DNA of 64,000 nucleotides from a virus, in the IMG/VR virus record IMGVR_UViG_3300022926_000007, positions 17,747 to 81,746 of that record; one strand, given 5' to 3'. The notes under the pieces are model-generated. The model made no database searches. It had not been told where the DNA came from and saw only the letters and a list, made by a program, of their open reading frames with translations. A program made the position numbers and the translations under genes. Every line of letters starts with the position of its first letter. Within the stretch, counting starts at the first letter, position 1. Positions 7,832 through 17,737 of the stretch are shown one piece after another.

Positions 7832-9417
7832 TACGTTGCCAATGCGATTGCTCTTAAATCTGTTACTCTTGGTGGATAAGCAGGATTAGTTCCTGTCATT
7901 ACCATTTTAATTGCAAATGATGTAAACTCTCCAAGACCATCTACAGTAAATTTTTGTTCATTGTAACTTGTATTATATTCTGGACTATAAGGCGTTTGTG
8001 AACGACTTTCAGAATAATTAATTGTATCGTCTGCTAAACCTGTTGAATTAAAGTAAACATAAGGAATTTCATCAAAAGGTCTACTATCATCAACATGTCT
8101 AATTTTAAATAACATTTTAATATTAGATGTAGGATAATTGTTTGCACTTATTCTAACATCTAATGCTGTTGCTGGGTTATCTAATAAAATTTCTTTTGTA
8201 ATATATTTTGCAGCTGCACTTCCGCCAGTTGCTGATGTTTCATCTACAAAATCTGTTGTGTTTGAATTATTAGGATCATCTAAACGATTTGTAATTAAAA
8301 TCATATTTGCTCTAGCTAAATCAATAACAGGAGAAATATTTTCGTGTTGTGTTGACATTTCAAATTTATATGTTAGTGATTTATTTCCAGCAAAATGAGT
8401 TGTTTCATTTATAGGTGAAGCAACTTGTTGTTGTTCAGTTATATAAAAATTATCATTTGGAACAACTTCATTTTCGGTTTGAGCTACATAAGATGTTTCA
8501 CTGCCGTGTATAGATTGTTTTGAAATTGTTGTAAGTCTATGTGTTACTGAAGTATCTCCAGGATGCATAAACCCTATTTGAGGTTGTACAACTTCAAATG
8601 CGATATTTCTTGTAGCAGTAACAGATGAGCCACCAACACTTCCTGTTGAAGTTGCTGAGTCACCAGATATTGTAATTGTATAACTATCTAAAGTTACATT
8701 TCCAATATCATGCGTACCATTGATAGCACTTCCTAAAATACCGTTATAGTCTGTACCATCAGTTAAACCAGCAATTGTAACTTTATCTGGTTTATCGTCA
8801 TTCATACCGTGATTTGGGTGATTAATTTTTACAATAGAAGGATTTGAACCAAATGTTGATCCAGATCCTGCTGTTTTATTAGTTTCAATAGGATTATTTT
8901 CTAAAGTTTCAGCAGTTAAAGCTGAGTTATTAAATGTTACAGTACCAGTTGTGTTTGTTGTAAAGTTTGCTTTTTTTATTGAGAATTTAATGTCTTGTAG
9001 AGGTGACTCGTTTTGTCCACCTACGTTTTGTGATTTAAATAAAGAGCCAACTGCAGGTTGTTCCGAAACTCGTCTTGAGCCTCCAATAACTGTTTGTCCT
9101 AATTCAGAAACATATAAAACATATTTTGTACTATTTGCTGTTATACCAATAGCATAACTTATACCACCCTTTAAAAATACTGGTGAATCAAAAGTAAATG
9201 TTGTAGCTGTTGTACCATCAGTTGATGTGTTTACATCAGCGGCCGCTTTTGTGACTACACTAAATGGTAATATTTTTGAACCAGGTCTATCTCTATAAGT
9301 TTCTAATAGAGCAACATTAATAGGCTGAATCGTATCTTTTTCACTAAAATATAAGTCTAGTGATGTTACAAAACACCCTTCTTCTACCTGATTTACAAAT
9401 GTTTGAGCTATTGCCAT
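7831..9417 (-). CDS. Baseplate/tail-fibre structural protein, apparent second half of a split DUF4815-type protein
   Basis: 528 aa. The N-terminus IAQTFVNQVEEGCFVTSLDL and the SEKDTIQPINVALLE and PGSKILPFS segments are of the kind that, in DUF4815-type proteins of related marine phages, follow the main body within one polypeptide. Here they start a separate gene whose ATG overlaps the stop of the 1853-aa gene (TAATG). The rest is beta-rich and lacks enzymatic motifs. That this is the detached C-terminal half is inferred from remembered family architecture and would need an alignment. Confidence 0.7.
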   Translation of the reverse strand: MAIAQTFVNQVEEGCFVTSLDLYFSEKDTIQPINVALLETYRDRPGSKILPFSVVTKAAADVNTSTDGTTATTFTFDSPVFLKGGISYAIGITANSTKYVLYVSELGQTVIGGSRRVSEQPAVGSLFKSQNVGGQNESPLQDIKFSIKKANFTTNTTGTVTFNNSALTAETLENNPIETNKTAGSGSTFGSNPSIVKINHPNHGMNDDKPDKVTIAGLTDGTDYNGILGSAINGTHDIGNVTLDSYTITISGDSATSTGSVGGSSVTATRNIAFEVVQPQIGFMHPGDTSVTHRLTTISKQSIHGSETSYVAQTENEVVPNDNFYITEQQQVASPINETTHFAGNKSLTYKFEMSTQHENISPVIDLARANMILITNRLDDPNNSNTTDFVDETSATGGSAAAKYITKEILLDNPATALDVRISANNYPTSNIKMLFKIRHVDDSRPFDEIPYVYFNSTGLADDTINYSESRSQTPYSPEYNTSYNEQKFTVDGLGEFTSFAIKMVMTGTNPAYPPRVTDLRAIALAT

Positions 9418-12400
9418 TATATTGTTCCTCTAGTTTTATTTATTCTATTTTTTTTTATTTTTCCAATCACACGACAAATTGGTTTACCTATATTGTGTAA
9501 TAGACTTCCAATAATTGTTTTCTCACCCGCAAGATATTTTGCCCAATGTGGAACTAAATGTTTTGTAAAGAAGAACGCAATTTTACCAATTTTTGTATTT
9601 GATTTCATTTCTTCAATTAATGGATAAGCCCAAGCGTGATAACCTATCATCAATTCTGGATCATTTAACATAGCCCATTTACCATATTCTTCGTCAAGTT
9701 CCCATAATCGTTTATCTAATAATCCAAGTTCATAGATATAATCACAAAGAACCTTACCACCAGAAGAGCCTTTATTGTGTACTACATATCCGTCAGCGAT
9801 GTATGAATTATCATTTGAAACATTAAAGTTATATAAAGGCAATTGAGGATTGTTGATTACTTTTGAATTAATACTAGTAATTTCAACTAAACCATTGTTT
9901 GTTACAAGTTTATCACCAACTTTTAATTCACCTTTTAATTGTTCATAAAGTTCTACACCATCACGTTCTTTTGTTTTTTCTGGTTTAATAGATTTCCAAC
10001 CTTCTTCTGTCATAAATGGGTGTTCAGAAGTAAAGAAGTAATGTTCATTATCATTAAATGAGTATAATTTTCTTTCAGCCAATAAAGTAGGATCTAATTT
10101 AATAACTGTGTTTTCTTCTTTGTATCCTTTTACTTTATCGCCAACTACAACATCTTCAATATTTTTAAATGTGCCATCAGCCATTGAAACTTTAGTACCT
10201 GCTATGAAACAACTACCACCAATACCAGCTTTATTATCTTTTATAGCTTGAGCAGTTTTTGCTCTTTCTGCATTTCTTTCTTTTAAATCTGAATAAGTTC
10301 TAACATTTGGATCATTATCATCTGGATCTATCCTATCTGGAAGACCATCTTTATCTCTATCTTCCCATCCACCACTATCATTATTATCTGTTCCTCTATT
10401 TGAACCAGAAGATGAACCACCTGAAGAATAAGTTGTTGATGAAGTAATTTCTCTTACAGAATTTTCTTCTAATAGTTTTGTTTCTATAACATCTGGAACA
10501 CGAGTTGCATAAACTGTTTCTTGTTCTGTTACTAACAATCCTTGTGCTCTATATTTTGTAGAAGCAAATGATTCATTATTTCTACCTGTTCTAAAGTTTG
10601 ACTGTGAGTCTGTAATTTTAAATACTCTTTCTCCACATCTCCATTTTGGATTACCACTTACAGATGGATTTGGAATAGCAAATGTTCCTGAAAGTGAACC
10701 ATTAGCATCAGATGTTAATTGTCCACCTAAAGAACCTCCAGTAGGTGTTACATATGAATCAACATCTACATCTTCAAAATAAGCATAATGTTTAGATAAA
10801 GGTTTTAACCCCGTTACTGTAAATGAAATTGTTTTAGACCTGATATAGGGTACATAAGATAAATCAACAAGTCTTTCTCCAAATGATTGTTGAACTACTT
10901 GTGATGATAATTCTCTCTTTAATCCTGAACGTGTAGCACTACCTGTTCTTCCTTCTTTAACAGTTGTTTGATTACCACTATGTGTTTTTTCTATAAATGT
11001 TCCTGTCCAGTTATTTTGCCATTCATTCCATACTGTTCCTGTTCGGTGAGATGGATTTGGAATATCTTTGATACTATTATAAAGTAAATCATTATTTACA
11101 ACTAAATCTGGAGATGTTTTTGTATCTTTCCATTCATCAAATTCAGGTGTGATTTTCATATTTCCAACATATGTAAAAACATTAAATGGATTTACATTTA
11201 CTGTTGTTGTAGCACTTAAATTAGAAACCAATTCTACTTCCGTGTAAGGTAAGGTAATTAAGTCACCTGTTTTTTGATAACCAGCAGCTGTTCTAGCTGT
11301 ATCATTTGTTGCTGTTTCTATCAAAGAAACTTGATCTGTAAAACATCTTGGTCTTACAACACCATTTTCTAAATCCATAGAACATTGATAATCTGAATTT
11401 GTAGTATCTCCTACATTATGACCTTTAAAAGTATCTACTAAAAATCCATTTTTAAATCTGTTAAAACCATTAGCGTCTTGTATTTCTAAATTTAATGTTT
11501 CTTGTTCTAATAAAGATAAACTTGTATAATACTCTAAATTTTTAATTCTACTTTCTAACTTACCAATATCTCTCATTGTATATCTTCTATTATCTACAGG
11601 AATGACTGTAACATCACTTGTACTAAAAGTATATGCAGGTAATCTCAAATAACATAGAATAATAGAGTTATCAATTGTATCAGGTCTTTGAGGATCAACA
11701 GCCGAAGCACCTCTTGCTTGTTTAAACTGGCCACTTGTTGTCATATAGATTGCATCTATACGAGAGAGATAAAATTCAAAATCTGCTCTAAAATTTGATC
11801 CTGGTTTTGGAATATCTACTGAAACAGCATTCGTACCAGTAAAGTTTTTAGCACCTGTTGCATCTTTATCATTGTATCCTATAACATTACTATCATCTGC
11901 AACTCTTGGTCTAAAATCAACACACTCTCTTAACTCTAATGTTTCTCCTTTATTTTCAGATTTAAATGTAGGAATATTTGTATAATCAATCGCATAACTA
12001 TCTACACTAAAATAATCTCCAGCGCCGTGTGTAAAGTAATCAAAATTAATTAATAATTGTCCAGTAGGTACTTGAGAACCTGACTTTAATTTAAGTCTAC
12101 CTAAATCATAAAAATTATCTCTTTGACCATTGTCCAAATCAAATCTATCAGTTATGTTTGTATGTGAAGTAGTAGCAGCAGTTGCAAAATCTGGAGACAT
12201 ATAAACAGAATTTAATTGATAAATGTCTGCCTTACCTAAAGATATTATTGAATTTGTTGCTGTTGCTTCTGTTGTAATACTTGTTGTAGCGCCTGAAACT
12301 AAAGTTTTTAATTTTTCTACTGCAACATTTCTAACTATTGTTGCTGTAAATTTAACTTCAGAGTTTCCATAGTTTGAACCCAAGTCAATAGTTAACTGAT

Positions 12401-14978
12401 TTGAATTACCTGATAATGAAAATATTGTATTACCTTCGTGGTTATTTCCTGATAAAGAAGTTATTTCACCAACTTCACCTGATGATGAACCTGCAGTTAT
12501 ATGCATTAACGCATAATCTCCTGAAGATAACGAAGCAAAAGTTTCATTTGAACCTGCATTAAAAATACCAATACCATCACCTGTTAGAGTCGTAACAAAT
12601 TGTCTTCTAACGGTAAATGATGTGTCAGTTAATCCGTTGTTTGTAGCAGTTTTTAAAGTTTTAATAACTTTTTCTGGTAATTTATAAACTAAAGTATTGT
12701 TTGTTGTTTCTTGTAATTTTGTTCTTCTTCTTTCAACTGGTGAGGCCGTTGTAACATCAGAACCACCTACAGCGGCAGATAATGTTAAACTTGTATCACT
12801 TACAATTGCTAATACAGTAGCAGTTAATTCTTCTCCAGTATTATCAGTAAATACAATTGTGTCCCCACTTATTAATTCTGTTGTAAATTTTGTTCCTTGA
12901 CCAATAACATCAGCACTACTATTTGCTACACTAATAGTTCCTGTTAAAGTATATTGTGAATCATCTGTTGAAGATGTTGCATTACTTGTTAATACTGTAT
13001 CTGCTGTAAACGCTGGTGTATTAGCTTGATAAATTTGTTTTACATTTTTAAAATCATATACAATAACAGATTTAAAATAATTTGTATCTGTAGTTATGAC
13101 TGCTGTATTACTTGAAGTAGCACCTGTAATTGTATCACCAGCAGTAAAAGTTCCACTTTTGTTTGATATAACTACGATACCATTTTGAGCTGTTCCACCT
13201 GAAGTGTAACCACTAAATCCTGAAGTATCAGTAGCAATTGTAAATTCGCTAGCACCTGTAACAATAATTTCATATGTGTTACCATTTACTTCAGTCATAC
13301 CACCAACGCTGTCAAAAGTAACATTTTGTCCTGTTGATAAATTGTGTGATGATGATGTTGTAACAGTTAATAAAACTGCTGATGTTGCCACCATATTTGA
13401 AATAGCAGCTGTAACTGAAGTCGAAGCGGCCTCTACAATACCACTTGCGCCTGATACATTTGTTACAGTTTCACCTGTTGTAAGTGAATGTGCTAATTTT
13501 GTTCTTAAATGTGTAAATGCTGTAATATTAAATAAACCTAATTTATAATTTGATGTAGTATTAGATGATGACGCACCAACTGTACCTGAATTGTATTCAA
13601 AAAATCTAGGATGTGCTACACCTATTTGATGTATGTCAGTACCTACGCCACTATTTGCTGAACCACGTGAAGAAGTCGCTTCTTTATATAAAGATACTTC
13701 TTTATAAGCTTCTGTATCACCAGCAACTGTATCTACATCTGGCGATCCATAAATGTTTGAAACTTCTACAAAATTACCTAACGCTAATCCAGTTGTAGAA
13801 TTATTAACTGTTTTAAAATCTCTGGACTTATCTATTGTAACATATTTTGTAGCTATAGTTTCTAACTCATAACCTTGAACATATGCTTTACCTGATCCTA
13901 ATCCAATAGCTAATCTTGCTTTTGATTCTTCAGCTGTTAAATCAAATTCGTAACGTGGATCTAATACTGTTCCTACTCTTGTTGTATCTGGTCTATAAAT
14001 ACCTCTTTCATATTGAGATATAGTTGAGTCAAAATGATGTTCTCTTACATCAATGTCAAAATTTCTTACAACATAGTTTCCTGATTCATCAAATGTTCTA
14101 CGAGCAAGTGTGTCAGCAATTAAACTATAATCTGTTTTTATAACTTTTGTAATTAAGTTACCATTATCAATTCTTAATAATTCTATAAAGTCATCATCTT
14201 CAGTAGATGTTAAATCTTTTTTAGCAAGTGTTAATGTAATTTTAAATCTATGAGCGCCTGGTGCATTTACATTTGAAGAACCTTGAGCGTTATCATTTAA
14301 AGAGGTATCATCTGAAGGTGTAATTAAACTTTCTGTAATTGTAAATCCAACTTTAAAACTAGGGTTTACAAAATAAGGTTCTAATATTATTGTTTGTGCT
14401 TCATTTTGTACAAAAAATCCATTTACATAATAAATTCCAGCTTCTACTCTCACAGCAGATCCAGTTCCTACTGCATTTGAGTCAATAGGTAATGCTACTC
14501 CATTTGTACCTACTGTAGCAGTTTCACCACCATCTCCTGTTAAAGTTTCTGTACTAACAAATCTATTAATAACTCCAGCACTAGCACCTGTACTTGCTGT
14601 TTTTGTATAGTTGACAAATATTGTTGCGGCTTCTGTATCAGTAGCAGCAGTTGCATTTATAACTTCAGCAACTACACCATTCGTGTCACCTGTAAAAATT
14701 GTACCAATTAAATCAGATACATTTGAAGTTGAAAATGTTGAAAGTTTAACGAAATGATAAGTGTTTATATATTGTATTTCACCAGGAATAACTTGAGCGC
14801 CATCTTTAAATATGTGATCTCCAAATCTTTTAATTTGATTTTGAAGTATTGATTGTACTTGAGTTAATTCTCTTGCTTGAACAGCAAATCCAGGACGAAA
14901 TAAAATTTTATGAAATCTTTTTGACTCTAAATAATCATCAAAGTACGGACTAATATTAAAATCAGTTTTTGTGGCCAT
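9417..14978 (-). CDS. 1853-aa DUF4815-type baseplate/tail protein with a C-terminal Hint domain
   Basis: The N-terminus (SPYFDDYLESKRFHKILFRP, then GFAVQARELTQVQSILQNQI and IKRFGDHIFKDG) matches the DUF4815 family of T4-like phage structural proteins. Residues about 150-1480 are beta-rich structural repeats. Residues 1540-1556 form an Asp-rich calcium-loop-like stretch (DRDKDGLPDRIDPDD). Residues 1590-1735 are a complete Hint/intein-type domain (listed separately), followed by about 118 residues containing a Tyr/Trp-rich globular segment. Length and position between gp8 and the fibre genes support a large baseplate-peripheral protein. The Hint domain may release the C-terminal tail. Confidence 0.88.
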   Translation of the reverse strand: MATKTDFNISPYFDDYLESKRFHKILFRPGFAVQARELTQVQSILQNQIKRFGDHIFKDGAQVIPGEIQYINTYHFVKLSTFSTSNVSDLIGTIFTGDTNGVVAEVINATAATDTEAATIFVNYTKTASTGASAGVINRFVSTETLTGDGGETATVGTNGVALPIDSNAVGTGSAVRVEAGIYYVNGFFVQNEAQTIILEPYFVNPSFKVGFTITESLITPSDDTSLNDNAQGSSNVNAPGAHRFKITLTLAKKDLTSTEDDDFIELLRIDNGNLITKVIKTDYSLIADTLARRTFDESGNYVVRNFDIDVREHHFDSTISQYERGIYRPDTTRVGTVLDPRYEFDLTAEESKARLAIGLGSGKAYVQGYELETIATKYVTIDKSRDFKTVNNSTTGLALGNFVEVSNIYGSPDVDTVAGDTEAYKEVSLYKEATSSRGSANSGVGTDIHQIGVAHPRFFEYNSGTVGASSSNTTSNYKLGLFNITAFTHLRTKLAHSLTTGETVTNVSGASGIVEAASTSVTAAISNMVATSAVLLTVTTSSSHNLSTGQNVTFDSVGGMTEVNGNTYEIIVTGASEFTIATDTSGFSGYTSGGTAQNGIVVISNKSGTFTAGDTITGATSSNTAVITTDTNYFKSVIVYDFKNVKQIYQANTPAFTADTVLTSNATSSTDDSQYTLTGTISVANSSADVIGQGTKFTTELISGDTIVFTDNTGEELTATVLAIVSDTSLTLSAAVGGSDVTTASPVERRRTKLQETTNNTLVYKLPEKVIKTLKTATNNGLTDTSFTVRRQFVTTLTGDGIGIFNAGSNETFASLSSGDYALMHITAGSSSGEVGEITSLSGNNHEGNTIFSLSGNSNQLTIDLGSNYGNSEVKFTATIVRNVAVEKLKTLVSGATTSITTEATATNSIISLGKADIYQLNSVYMSPDFATAATTSHTNITDRFDLDNGQRDNFYDLGRLKLKSGSQVPTGQLLINFDYFTHGAGDYFSVDSYAIDYTNIPTFKSENKGETLELRECVDFRPRVADDSNVIGYNDKDATGAKNFTGTNAVSVDIPKPGSNFRADFEFYLSRIDAIYMTTSGQFKQARGASAVDPQRPDTIDNSIILCYLRLPAYTFSTSDVTVIPVDNRRYTMRDIGKLESRIKNLEYYTSLSLLEQETLNLEIQDANGFNRFKNGFLVDTFKGHNVGDTTNSDYQCSMDLENGVVRPRCFTDQVSLIETATNDTARTAAGYQKTGDLITLPYTEVELVSNLSATTTVNVNPFNVFTYVGNMKITPEFDEWKDTKTSPDLVVNNDLLYNSIKDIPNPSHRTGTVWNEWQNNWTGTFIEKTHSGNQTTVKEGRTGSATRSGLKRELSSQVVQQSFGERLVDLSYVPYIRSKTISFTVTGLKPLSKHYAYFEDVDVDSYVTPTGGSLGGQLTSDANGSLSGTFAIPNPSVSGNPKWRCGERVFKITDSQSNFRTGRNNESFASTKYRAQGLLVTEQETVYATRVPDVIETKLLEENSVREITSSTTYSSGGSSSGSNRGTDNNDSGGWEDRDKDGLPDRIDPDDNDPNVRTYSDLKERNAERAKTAQAIKDNKAGIGGSCFIAGTKVSMADGTFKNIEDVVVGDKVKGYKEENTVIKLDPTLLAERKLYSFNDNEHYFFTSEHPFMTEEGWKSIKPEKTKERDGVELYEQLKGELKVGDKLVTNNGLVEITSINSKVINNPQLPLYNFNVSNDNSYIADGYVVHNKGSSGGKVLCDYIYELGLLDKRLWELDEEYGKWAMLNDPELMIGYHAWAYPLIEEMKSNTKIGKIAFFFTKHLVPHWAKYLAGEKTIIGSLLHNIGKPICRVIGKIKKNRINKTRGTI
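9774..10211 (-). other. Hint (intein-like) domain inside the DUF4815-type protein
   Basis: Residues 1590-1735 of the host protein, 146 aa, the size of a mini-intein without homing endonuclease. Block A is C1590-FIAGTKV followed by GD(K)V; block B carries TSEHPF (the TxxH motif); block F is LYNFNVSNDNSYIADG; block G ends YVVHN (N1735). The flanking +1 residue is Lys, not Cys/Ser/Thr, so canonical splicing is not expected; bacterial-intein-like domains with other +1 residues can cleave. All catalytic Hint residues are otherwise present. Confidence 0.88.
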
Positions 14979-14995
14979 TTCTATCCCTATGTATG

Positions 14996-16489
14996 TTAAA
15001 ATTCTATAATCAGTTTAATATTTTCTGTTTGATCTACAGCTCTTGATATTGGTGTTCTATTTTCAACATATAAAACATCTCCTGTATCGTGGTCGATTTC
15101 AGGTACAGAATATCCTGAAGCAAAAATAACATTATTAACTGGTGATGAAGCAGATGTGTCGGGTGTGCCTGTTGCACTTGAACTTTGTCCTGTAATTACG
15201 TTTGCACCAGAAAAATCAATTAAATTACCGTTACTGTCAATACCAGCATCACTATGTCTTGTCTGAATGTAATATAAAATATTATTTGTTGAATCCCATT
15301 CTACAACTTTACCAACAGCACCTGTTGTTGCTTGATTAATTTCTTCATCAACTGTAAATGTACCTGGTGTTGGTGAAGCAGCAATTTTAATTGCCTTTGT
15401 TAATCTGGCTGTTGTTGATGTTACAGCAGAAGAATTTTTTGTAGGATCTCTTAACAAAACAATTTTTCTAAAATCGTTTACAGCAGAAAAGTCTCCTGTA
15501 TTTGCAGATTCACTACCTTCTAATGAAGTATTTAACATCACAAAGAAACCACCCAATTCTTCTAAAGCATTTGCACCATGTCCACCTTTTGGAGGAATGA
15601 TTACATCTAATTCAGCGCCAGATAAACCTGTAGCACCAGCGGCAACAATTTGAGCATTACTTACTGTTGCAAATGTATAATTTACACCAGCAGTTGTTAC
15701 GGTTACTGAAGATACTAAACCACCCGAAACTACAACTTCGCATAGTCCGCCTGATCCATCACCTCTTATTGGAATATTTGAAAATGTTCCGTTTGTACCA
15801 CCCGAACCAGCAGATTTGATTTTAATAATATCTATTGCACCATTAATAGCATTAGATATTACGTTTAAATGATCTGTTCCTGCATTTGCATTTGTAGGAA
15901 TTGCCATAAAATCTGTTGATAGAAAATTAGATTGTTGAGCAGCAGATAAGGTATACATATATTTCCATATGTAACCGTCTGTAGTTGTAATAGGAGTTGT
16001 CGATACTCCAGTAGGTTCATCATTGACTGTTGCACCATTATTATTATCTAAACACTTATAAACGTTTCTATCTGACGACAAAACATAAAAAGTAGAATCG
16101 AATAAAGTAATTGCACCACTAGTAGATGTTATTCTAGTTGAAGTAGAACCAGTTGTATATTCTCCATAATCATGTCTGTAAATATCGTAAACTGTACCAG
16201 ATGTCCAGTTTCTTCTTGGAATTACAAAAGAAATATCTGATCCTGTAATTCTTTTAGCCGCAGTTAATTCATCAAATGTATAAAATTCATTAACTACTGT
16301 ATCACCAGGAGTTGTAGGATTTGAATCTGTACCCTCATAATCAGTACGTCCATCAGCTCTAGTTAAGGTACCCCAAGCCTGAGGTCTTCCAATACCTAGA
16401 TAGTATATGTTATTTGCGGGTTCTGAGAAAGACTCATGAAATTGTTCCGCATTATTTAATCTAAACTTATTTGTTATAATTGCTGGCAT
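14996..16489 (-). CDS. 8: Baseplate wedge protein gp8
   Basis: 497 aa, longer than T4 gp8 (334 aa). Landmarks of T4 gp8 are conserved in order: the N-terminal ITNKFR...F..SF then GRPQAW (T4 GRSEPW), VIPRRNW (T4 IPRRDW), VYKCLD (T4 VYRCLD), TDGYIWKYMY (T4 GDGYVWEYLF), and the C-terminal YVENRTPISRAVDQTENI (T4 YMENRPPIIMAMDQTEEI). The extra length is a glycine-rich insert between about residues 200 and 400. It forms part of the wedge that carries fibre attachment. A TATAAATA late promoter precedes it. Confidence 0.9.
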   Translation of the reverse strand: MPAIITNKFRLNNAEQFHESFSEPANNIYYLGIGRPQAWGTLTRADGRTDYEGTDSNPTTPGDTVVNEFYTFDELTAAKRITGSDISFVIPRRNWTSGTVYDIYRHDYGEYTTGSTSTRITSTSGAITLFDSTFYVLSSDRNVYKCLDNNNGATVNDEPTGVSTTPITTTDGYIWKYMYTLSAAQQSNFLSTDFMAIPTNANAGTDHLNVISNAINGAIDIIKIKSAGSGGTNGTFSNIPIRGDGSGGLCEVVVSGGLVSSVTVTTAGVNYTFATVSNAQIVAAGATGLSGAELDVIIPPKGGHGANALEELGGFFVMLNTSLEGSESANTGDFSAVNDFRKIVLLRDPTKNSSAVTSTTARLTKAIKIAASPTPGTFTVDEEINQATTGAVGKVVEWDSTNNILYYIQTRHSDAGIDSNGNLIDFSGANVITGQSSSATGTPDTSASSPVNNVIFASGYSVPEIDHDTGDVLYVENRTPISRAVDQTENIKLIIEF

Positions 16490-16508
16490 AATTTTTCTCT
16501 ATATTGTA

Positions 16509-16516
16509 TATTTATA
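16509..16516 (-). promoter_or_regulatory. Late promoter TATAAATA
   Basis: Exact TATAAATA on the minus strand 20 bases upstream of the gp8 start codon. Confidence 0.75.
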
Positions 16517-16538
16517 CACTTTCTTTTAATGTTTTAAA

Positions 16539-17714
16539 TTAAGTTCCTGTTCCATATAATGATTTTAAGACACTTCCGGATGAGTCTAAAATTTGTAAAT
16601 TTACAGCACCATTCAGTTGAGTTGAGGTAATTCCACCATTTTTAACTTGCAATACTCCTGAATTGACATTGATTGTATTATCATCATAATCTACAGAAAA
16701 AATTGTTCCTGTAATATCTATACCATCACCACCTGTAAAAGCTGGTAATGTTGAAATTTGGGAGAAATTGATATTTGTAGTACCAAAAGTAATCGTACCT
16801 TCAGTATTCATTACATACAATTCACCAGCACCAGTGTTACCTTCACTCACAAAGAAAGCATCACCTTCTCCTAAAGCATCAGGATCAGAAACACCATAAC
16901 TATCAGCATCAGTTGCTCTTGTAAGTACCCAAGCAGTTGCTCCATCACCAACAGTTGTTACTGTGTAAATACCATTATGAACAGCGTTAGTTTGATTGTA
17001 AACTAAAACTCTATCGTTTGTACTTAGAGTAATACCGTCTATAATTATAGCTGTTAAAGTTCCATTGTTTGTTAACGTTGCACCTACACCTGAAGTACCG
17101 TTATTATAAGTTGCGTTTAGATTTGTTATAGCTTCTACTCTTACAGGATCATGGTAATGAATACCAGCAGAAGCAATTGTATCAACATAAGTTTTAATTG
17201 CTTTTGCTGAAGCAAGAGTATTATGTAATGATGAAACTGTAGTTAAATCAGTATCTAAAACACCAGACGCTAAGTCAGCAACTTCTATATTTGAAATTGA
17301 GTTACCAGTGCCATTTGCGTCAAATGTTTTATTTGTAAATGATATTGTAGAACTTGCTAAATCACTTATTTGTGATGAAGTTATAGATAAAGCAGCTTCG
17401 TGTTGTGTTACTGAACTTTGAGTTATGTTAACATCAGGCACATCTGCCCAAGTAACAGATGATGTTAAATCATTTGTTTCTGAAACTGAAGTTATATAGC
17501 CAGTATCATTTGTCCATTGTGATATATTTCCTGACTTGTTTGTTAAAGTATGTGTAGATGATGCTGTTAGTACATCTGAATTTAATGTTGTACCATCACC
17601 TATTGCTGTATAAATTTCATTGAAATTATCATTAATTAGATCACCAGCATCACGTAATGTTGAACCTGTACCATCATTTTGTATAGTTCCGATATTTATT
17701 GTTTGTTTTGTCAT
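16539..17714 (-). CDS. Tail-fibre-like protein
   Basis: 391 aa. The N-terminal GTIQNDGTGSTLRDAGDLIN and NDNFNEIYTAIGDGTTL segment is common at the start of phage fibre proteins; the body is beta-rich with VYNQTNAVHNGIYTV-type repeats. The C-terminal LQILDSSGSVLKSLYGTGT matches the end of the fibre-like protein at 6719-7570. It sits between gp7 and gp8, with its own late promoter. Confidence 0.78.
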   Translation of the reverse strand: MTKQTINIGTIQNDGTGSTLRDAGDLINDNFNEIYTAIGDGTTLNSDVLTASSTHTLTNKSGNISQWTNDTGYITSVSETNDLTSSVTWADVPDVNITQSSVTQHEAALSITSSQISDLASSTISFTNKTFDANGTGNSISNIEVADLASGVLDTDLTTVSSLHNTLASAKAIKTYVDTIASAGIHYHDPVRVEAITNLNATYNNGTSGVGATLTNNGTLTAIIIDGITLSTNDRVLVYNQTNAVHNGIYTVTTVGDGATAWVLTRATDADSYGVSDPDALGEGDAFFVSEGNTGAGELYVMNTEGTITFGTTNINFSQISTLPAFTGGDGIDITGTIFSVDYDDNTINVNSGVLQVKNGGITSTQLNGAVNLQILDSSGSVLKSLYGTGT

Positions 17715-17727
17715 AACTCTCTCTTAC

Positions 17728-17735
17728 TATTTATA
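17728..17735 (-). promoter_or_regulatory. Late promoter TATAAATA
   Basis: Exact TATAAATA on the minus strand 14 bases before the fibre-like gene that follows gp7. Confidence 0.72.
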
Positions 17736-17737
17736 TA

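Noticed and set aside
13276-13548. 90-codon open frame on the + strand opposite the large structural gene
   Set aside because: Mirror of Ser/Thr/Val-rich coding on the other strand, with no ribosome-binding site or promoter.
9417-14978. Canonical self-splicing intein
   Set aside because: The residue after HN is Lys, not Cys/Ser/Thr, so standard splicing chemistry is incomplete; called a Hint domain instead.
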